From: Candidatus Stahliibacteriota bacterium
Lineage (GTDB): Bacteria; Hydrothermota; Tepidihabitantia; SM23-42
DNA length: 9,783 bases
Direction: 5' to 3'
NCBI GenBank assembly: GCA_030613445.1
Contig: JAUWLY010000084.1
Span: 1 to 9,783 of the forward strand
The notes under the pieces were generated by a model, which worked only from the letters and a program-made list of their open reading frames with translations, ran no database searches and was not told the origin of the DNA. The first letter of the stretch is position 1, and every line of letters starts with the position of its first letter. The translations under genes and the position numbers were made by a program. This document shows positions 6,548-9,783 of the stretch, one piece after another.

Positions 6548-7127
6548 TTACTTACCTAATTCTCCTCAGATAGAGAAATTGTATGACGTGATAAGCAATG
6601 TGACAGTGCATACTGTTGAGGTGAAAGAGGCTTCGACAGTAAGCGCCGGCGAGAACTTCAAATATATTGATGTTTTGGTTCTCTCTGGTTCTCAACACAA
6701 ACTGACAGAAAGCGGAGTATTTGAAGCCTACACAAATCTATCGGATATCGTAAGAGCGACAGAAAAACCAGTTTTAGGCATTTGTTTTGGACATCAATTA
6801 CTCTGCATGGCCTACGGCGCGGACATAAAGGTATATGATAAAGCATTAGAAGGTTATTATATGGTGCATCGTGTTGTTAAAGATGAGGTATTTGAAGGTT
6901 TGGGAGAAAGGTTCGTAGTAACCCAATCGCATCTGGAATATATTGAAGAGGTGCCTTACGGTTTTATTAAACTCGCTGAATCACCTAACTGTCCGGTTGA
7001 GATCATTAAACACGATGTGCTGCCAAAATATGGTTTTCAGTGTCATCTTGAGAGATTTGATGATAAACACCCAGCCGGTATTGCATTACTTGAAAATTTC
7101 TTCAAAATTGCCTCATGGTACACATAA
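6525..7127 (+). CDS. Stand-alone class I glutamine amidotransferase domain protein (GuaA glutaminase-like)
   Basis: Class I (triad) glutaminases release ammonia from glutamine and pass it to a partner synthase. This 200-residue protein is essentially one such domain: LVLSGSQ near residue 50; the nucleophile elbow in GICFGHQ with Cys87; and the His/Glu part of the triad as GFQCHLER (His174, Glu176), where most relatives have QFHPE. The all-triad pattern suggests an active enzyme. The closest pattern I recognise is the glutaminase half of GMP synthase (archaeal GuaAA is about 190 residues), but no ATP-pyrophosphatase or other acceptor domain is fused or adjacent, so the product is unknown. Alternatives are a gamma-glutamyl hydrolase or a PuuD-like enzyme. 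The start overlaps ispG by 23 nt behind a strong ribosome-binding site, and the M24 peptidase gene follows after 29 nt. No signal peptide is seen; cytoplasmic. Confidence 0.85.
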   Translation: MRTLIIDNYLPNSPQIEKLYDVISNVTVHTVEVKEASTVSAGENFKYIDVLVLSGSQHKLTESGVFEAYTNLSDIVRATEKPVLGICFGHQLLCMAYGADIKVYDKALEGYYMVHRVVKDEVFEGLGERFVVTQSHLEYIEEVPYGFIKLAESPNCPVEIIKHDVLPKYGFQCHLERFDDKHPAGIALLENFFKIASWYT

Positions 7128-7145
7128 TAATGGTCCAGTCGCAAT

Positions 7146-7152
7146 AAAGGAG
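7146..7152 (+). promoter_or_regulatory. Ribosome binding site deciding the M24 peptidase start
   Basis: AAAGGAG lies 4 nt before ATG 7157. In-frame ATGs at 7181 and 7190 have no comparable site, so 7157 is chosen. Confidence 0.7.
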
Positions 7153-7156
7153 TGCA

Positions 7157-8377
7157 ATGAAAAGAGAGATCGACAAATTGATGAGAAGAATGAGGATTAG
7201 TGCGATTTATGCAGAGGGGAAGCCCAGTAGCTCGCCGACTATGTACTATCTTCTAAATAGTGTGAATTTCTATGGTCATTATGTCAAGAAACAACGTAAA
7301 CAACCTCAGGTTATCCATTATCCAATAGAACGTGAGGTTGCCCGGGAGAGTGGATATAAATTGATTAGTTCAACACGGTATGGTTTAAGAAAGATATACG
7401 AAAAATACCCTGATCAAATAAAGGCAAAGGCGCATTTCATCAAGGCAATCCTTGATGATCTTAAGGTAAGAGGGGATGTTGCTTTTTACGGCGCAACTCA
7501 GATGGGGACCGCATACAATTACCTGAAACAGCTAGCCAGACTTGACAAACGGATTAAGATCTGCTATGAAGCCAGCAAAAGCCTGATCACAGTAGCACGT
7601 GAGACCAAAGATACTGAAGAGGTAAAGCGCATAAAGAGCATAGGAGTACGTGTCGTCCGAGCGTTCAACAATATGGTGAAAACTGTGCAGCAGATGAAGA
7701 TTAAAAAGAATATCATAATGAAAGATAGAAAGAGAAAATTGTTAATCAGTGACTTAAGAGCAATGTTGAGGAAACACTTATTCAAAGGCAACTTAATCAA
7801 TTCAGACGGGATGATCGTTGCTCAGGGCAGGGATGCTGGTGTTCCGCATAATTCAGGAAATGACCGTAGCGCAGTGAAGCTCGGTCAGACCATAGTATTT
7901 GATATTTTCCCCCGGGAAATAGGGGGTGGTTACTTTTTCGATTTCACACGGACAATATGCTTTGGTTATGCATCGAAAGAGATCAAGGAGGTTTATGCAA
8001 TAGTGAAACATGCTCAAGACTATGTGATGGACATGCTCAAAGTTGGCAAGCGGAATATCGACATTGAGCGGTCATTATGCAAGTTTTTTGAGAAACGTGG
8101 TCATCCTACGCTTCTGAACTCACCCAAGACTCAGGTTGGTTACTGTCACACACTTGGACACGGAGTTGGACTTAATATCCACGAGAGCCCCTCGTTTGGT
8201 CTTGTGAAGACGAATAAAGACCGCATCAAACCAGGTTATGTATTTACAGTTGAACCAGGTTTGTACTATCCTGATAAAGGGTATGGTGTGCGACTTGAAG
8301 ATGTTGTTTACGTGGATAGAAGGGGCAAGATAGTGAATTTAACAAAATGCGCCCGAAGGCTCGTTGCTGAAATTTGA
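7157..8377 (+). CDS. M24 family metallopeptidase, Xaa-Pro aminopeptidase/dipeptidase type
   Basis: Enzymes of this family use two metal ions to cleave the bond before proline. The first about 190 residues form a divergent creatinase-type N-terminal region (AIYAEGKPSS, then a lysine/arginine-rich helical stretch). The C-terminal pita-bread domain holds all five metal ligands: Asp249 (VFDIFP), Asp262 (FDFTRT), His335 (TLGHGVGLNIHES), Glu366 (FTVEPGLYYP) and Glu381 (GVRLEDVVYV). The length of 406 residues and the LNIHESP/EPGLYYP signatures favour Xaa-Pro peptidase (PepP/PepQ) over methionine aminopeptidase, which is about 250 residues. The first ligand sits in DIFPRE rather than the usual D(x)GA context. 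No secretion signal is seen. It sits 29 nt after the amidotransferase gene, and its TGA overlaps the next start by 4 nt. Exact substrate is not certain. Confidence 0.92.
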   Translation: MKREIDKLMRRMRISAIYAEGKPSSSPTMYYLLNSVNFYGHYVKKQRKQPQVIHYPIEREVARESGYKLISSTRYGLRKIYEKYPDQIKAKAHFIKAILDDLKVRGDVAFYGATQMGTAYNYLKQLARLDKRIKICYEASKSLITVARETKDTEEVKRIKSIGVRVVRAFNNMVKTVQQMKIKKNIIMKDRKRKLLISDLRAMLRKHLFKGNLINSDGMIVAQGRDAGVPHNSGNDRSAVKLGQTIVFDIFPREIGGGYFFDFTRTICFGYASKEIKEVYAIVKHAQDYVMDMLKVGKRNIDIERSLCKFFEKRGHPTLLNSPKTQVGYCHTLGHGVGLNIHESPSFGLVKTNKDRIKPGYVFTVEPGLYYPDKGYGVRLEDVVYVDRRGKIVNLTKCARRLVAEI

Positions 8378-9267
8378 AACAAACAAGCGGAATAATCAAA
8401 GATTTTGAAAATTTTCTGATTGCTGAGGGTGATGAACTGAGTACGATACAGACCTATGTATGCGATGTAACGCAGTTAGCGACCTTTTTAACGATGCAGC
8501 ACAACAAAAAACTCGTCTCAGCCAGTATCGATGATTTACGTAAGTACGTACATGCTATCTATGATACTGGTTTGATGCCGGCTTCAATAAATCGAAAGAT
8601 ATCCAGTATTAGGTCCTTTTACCGATTTCTCATCTTTGCCAAAAAGATTGAAGCTAATCCGTCAACCGACCTGGAACTAATGAAGGTTGGTAGAAAGCTG
8701 CCAGTAATTTTGTCAATTGCTGAGATCACAAAGATCATTGAGGTAGCAAAAGAGAACACACCTTTGGTTTTACGCGACCGAGCATGCCTGGAGATTCTTT
8801 ATGGCGCTGGTTTGAGGATATCTGAACTTCTCGGCGTGAGACTCGCAGACCTGGACTTGGTTAATCATTTGGTCAAGGTGGTCGGTAAAGGGAATAAACA
8901 GCGGATAGTGCCTTTTGGTAAGAAAGCGGCGAAGTCAATTGAGCATTACCTTGCTAATGGACGGCCTGGGCTTGTACGTGATCGAGTAGTACCTTTCCTT
9001 GTATTGAATGCCCGAGGGAAGAGGATGTCACGTATGGGGTTTCTGAAAATACTGCGCAAATACCGGATCAAGGCTGGAATAAACAAGCGGGTTACACCCC
9101 ATATGTTCCGACATTCTTTTGCAACGCATCTTTTAGAGGCAGGAGCTGACCTGCGTGCAGTACAGGAACTTCTGGGACATGTTGATATTTCAACGACCCA
9201 AATCTACACGCACGTTGATCGGGAATACCTGAGAGAGATATACAGAGAACACCATCCACGAGCGTAG
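8374..9267 (+). CDS. Xer-type tyrosine recombinase (XerC/XerD)
   Basis: Xer recombinases resolve chromosome dimers at dif during division. The 297-residue length matches XerC/XerD. The N-terminal SAM-like DNA-binding domain (about 1-100; ASINRKISSIRSFYRFL) precedes the catalytic domain (from about residue 110) with the complete set of catalytic residues: Arg148 (GAGLRISELLGV), Lys172 (VVGKGNKQRIVPF), His243 and Arg246 (HMFRHSFATHLLEAGADLR), His269 (LLGHVDISTTQIYTH) and nucleophile Tyr278. The start is TTG 8374: an in-frame TGA at 8368-8370 blocks any earlier start, and the next in-frame ATG would remove much of the N-terminal domain. TTGA overlap with the peptidase stop suggests coupling. Being the last gene of a housekeeping operon favours Xer over a mobile integrase. 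XerC and XerD cannot be told apart here, and this could be the only Xer of the genome. Confidence 0.93.
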   Translation: MKQTSGIIKDFENFLIAEGDELSTIQTYVCDVTQLATFLTMQHNKKLVSASIDDLRKYVHAIYDTGLMPASINRKISSIRSFYRFLIFAKKIEANPSTDLELMKVGRKLPVILSIAEITKIIEVAKENTPLVLRDRACLEILYGAGLRISELLGVRLADLDLVNHLVKVVGKGNKQRIVPFGKKAAKSIEHYLANGRPGLVRDRVVPFLVLNARGKRMSRMGFLKILRKYRIKAGINKRVTPHMFRHSFATHLLEAGADLRAVQELLGHVDISTTQIYTHVDREYLREIYREHHPRA

Positions 9268-9315
9268 CAGACATCCAGTATCGGGGTAACGGTGCAATGG
9301 AGTAGAAGAAAAAGC

Positions 9316-9343
9316 GTAGTGAGTAATGAGTAGTGCGTAAAGC
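9316..9343. repeat. 7-bp tandem array, four units of GTARTGA type
   Basis: The units are gtagtga, gtaatga, gtagtgc and gtaaagc in exact 7-bp phase. No function is evident. Confidence 0.6.
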
Positions 9344-9373
9344 GAAATAATATTTACTTAAACAAAATAGACA

Positions 9374-9418
9374 ACAATAACGATCATAACGATTTAAATA
9401 ATCTAAACGCTCATAACG
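9374..9418. repeat. 9-bp degenerate tandem array, five units of NNCATAACG type
   Basis: The units are acaataacg, atcataacg, atttaaata, atctaaacg and ctcataacg in exact 9-bp phase. The third is the most diverged. The TCATAACG octamer occurs twice, 27 bp (three periods) apart. Confidence 0.55.
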
Positions 9419-9440
9419 TCTTTGAGTGATTTAATGACTA

Positions 9441-9526
9441 GCATCTAGAATCTAATATCCAGCATCTAGCATCTAATATCTATTGTATCTAGCATCTAAT
9501 ATCTAGCATCTATCATCTAGTATCTA
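9441..9526. repeat. 7-bp tandem array, twelve units of NNATCTA
   Basis: Twelve consecutive units read gcatcta, gaatcta, atatcca, gcatcta, gcatcta, atatcta, ttgtatcta (two bases longer), gcatcta, atatcta, gcatcta, tcatcta and gtatcta. The ATCTA core is constant except for one ATCCA, while the first two bases vary. A 14-bp dimer (gcatcta plus atatcta) occurs identically at 9469-9482 and 9492-9505. The array ends 11 nt before the tRNA promoter. Confidence 0.85.
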
Positions 9527-9537
9527 TCTCTTGTGTC

Positions 9538-9565
9538 TTGACTTTTATCTGTTTCGATATATAAT
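9538..9565 (+). promoter_or_regulatory. Sigma-70 type promoter of tRNA-Gly
   Basis: TTGACT (9538-9543), a 16-nt spacer and a perfect TATAAT (9560-9565) precede the tRNA by 10 nt. Expected transcription start is about 9572, which leaves a 5' leader of only 3-4 nt for RNase P to remove. The spacer length equals that of the mutL and murA promoters. Confidence 0.82.
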
Positions 9566-9575
9566 TTCGACAGTC

Positions 9576-9647
9576 GCGGGAGTAGCTCAGTGGTAGAGCG
9601 TCACCTTGCCAAGGTGAACGTCGCGAGTTCAAATCTCGTCTCCCGCT
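9576..9647 (+). tRNA. tRNA-Gly (anticodon GCC)
   Basis: A full cloverleaf can be folded. The acceptor stem GCGGGAG pairs with CTCCCGC (9640-9646) and the discriminator is T9647. The D stem is GCTC/GAGC around AGTGGTA. The anticodon stem TCACC/GGTGA encloses the loop TTGCCAA, giving anticodon GCC. The T arm GCGAG-TTCAAAT-CTCGT has one G-T pair. The 3' CCA is not encoded (TTTAAAAG follows), so a CCA-adding enzyme is needed. It has its own upstream promoter. Confidence 0.97.
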
Positions 9648-9716
9648 TTAAAAGCAGATTGTAGATACTTGGTTCTAGATATTAGTTAACGAATACTTAA
9701 AGGTCACACGTCACTA

Positions 9717-9744
9717 GGATCTAGCATCTTTTATCTAGCATCTG
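9717..9744. repeat. 7-bp NNATCTA array, four units, second block
   Basis: The units are ggatcta, gcatctt, ttatcta and gcatctg, in the same orientation and type as the 9441-9526 array. An 11-nt string (atctagcatct) occurs twice here (9719-9729 and 9733-9743) and at 9487-9497. An 11-nt inverted copy (ctagatattag, 9675-9685) matches ctaatatctag at 9496-9506, so family members in both orientations surround tRNA-Gly. Confidence 0.7.
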
Positions 9745-9751
9745 TTTTGTG

Positions 9752-9783
9752 GGCGGTATAGCCAAGTAGCTAAGGCGGCGGTC
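9752..9783 (+). tRNA. Partial tRNA, probably tRNA-Cys (GCA); cut by window end
   Basis: The first 32 nt of a tRNA are present. Acceptor strand GGCGGTA is followed by TA, D stem GCC/GGC around AAGTAGCTAA, base 26, the first anticodon-stem strand GCGGT and C32. Bacterial tRNA-Cys has almost the same 5' half (GGCGGCATAGCCAAGTGG type), but the anticodon lies beyond the edge, so identity is inferred. No separate promoter is obvious, so read-through from tRNA-Gly is possible. Confidence 0.75.

Larger units (their letters stand above)
9268..9537. other. Gene-free intergenic region made mostly of short degenerate tandem arrays
   Basis: No convincing ORF or intrinsic terminator lies between the recombinase gene and the tRNA-Gly promoter. 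Bases 9268-9315 show nothing recognisable. The rest is largely three consecutive short-period arrays, listed separately. A weak 6-bp hairpin with one G-U pair (CGCTCA/TGAGTG, about 9408-9428) is the only possible stem, and no T-tract follows it. Confidence 0.7.

Noticed and set aside
6943..7200. 85-codon + strand frame across the amidotransferase-peptidase junction
   Set aside because: It overlaps two well-supported genes in another frame and has no family features.
9441..9526. CRISPR array
   Set aside because: Units are 7 bp with no spacers of 30 bp or more and no cas genes; it is a plain tandem repeat.
8374..9783. Integrative element with integrase next to a tRNA attachment site
   Set aside because: The recombinase is a XerC/D-length protein coupled to a housekeeping operon, the tRNA-Gly is intact, and no duplicate tRNA end, phage gene or cargo is seen.

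Overview
The window is 9.8 kb of bacterial chromosome with moderate GC, mostly housekeeping genes, and every gene lies on the + strand. MurA (peptidoglycan) and IspG (non-mevalonate isoprenoid route) mark it as bacterial. Short leaderless-looking promoters, degenerate short-period intergenic arrays and a palindromic repeat suggest an uncultivated lineage of the candidate division WOR-3 kind. That placement is only an impression and needs a phylogeny.

Region 1 (1-2390) is the end of a translation and RNA operon. It holds a 5'-truncated DHH/DHHA1 phosphoesterase (NrnA type), tRNA pseudouridine-55 synthase TruB without a PUA domain, and the riboflavin kinase/FAD synthetase RibF. TruB and RibF genes overlap by 11 nt. 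In many bacteria this block follows nusA-infB-rbfA, so the missing upstream genes are probably those.

Region 2 (2361-2534) is a short gap shaped by a perfect 24-nt inverted repeat with an 80-nt centre. The left arm encodes the last residues and stop codon of RibF. The right arm ends just before the mutL promoter.

Region 3 (2502-4181) is mutL, encoding a MutL of the nicking-endonuclease type, with its own promoter. Region 4 (4197-9267) is an apparent operon of murA, ispG, an orphan class I glutamine amidotransferase, an M24 (Xaa-Pro type) metallopeptidase and a Xer tyrosine recombinase. Its junctions overlap or are tight: 4 nt, 23 nt, a 29-nt gap, then 4 nt. Both mutL and murA have TTGAC(A/T), a 16-nt spacer, a TATAAT-like -10 and only 5 nt before the ATG. 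No Shine-Dalgarno can fit, so both messages look leaderless.

Region 5 (9268-9783) has no protein gene. It contains three different short-period degenerate tandem arrays (7-, 9- and 7-bp units), a promoter, tRNA-Gly(GCC), more copies of the 7-bp repeat, and the first 32 nt of a second tRNA, probably tRNA-Cys.

Functionally the window joins RNA decay and modification, flavin cofactor supply, mismatch repair, cell-wall and isoprenoid precursor synthesis, and probable chromosome-dimer resolution. I see no defence system, prophage, CRISPR array or transposase gene. The most unusual signals are the leaderless promoter geometry, the repeat that ends RibF, the shortened flavokinase loop of RibF, the unassigned amidotransferase and the mosaic of short repeats around the tRNA genes.
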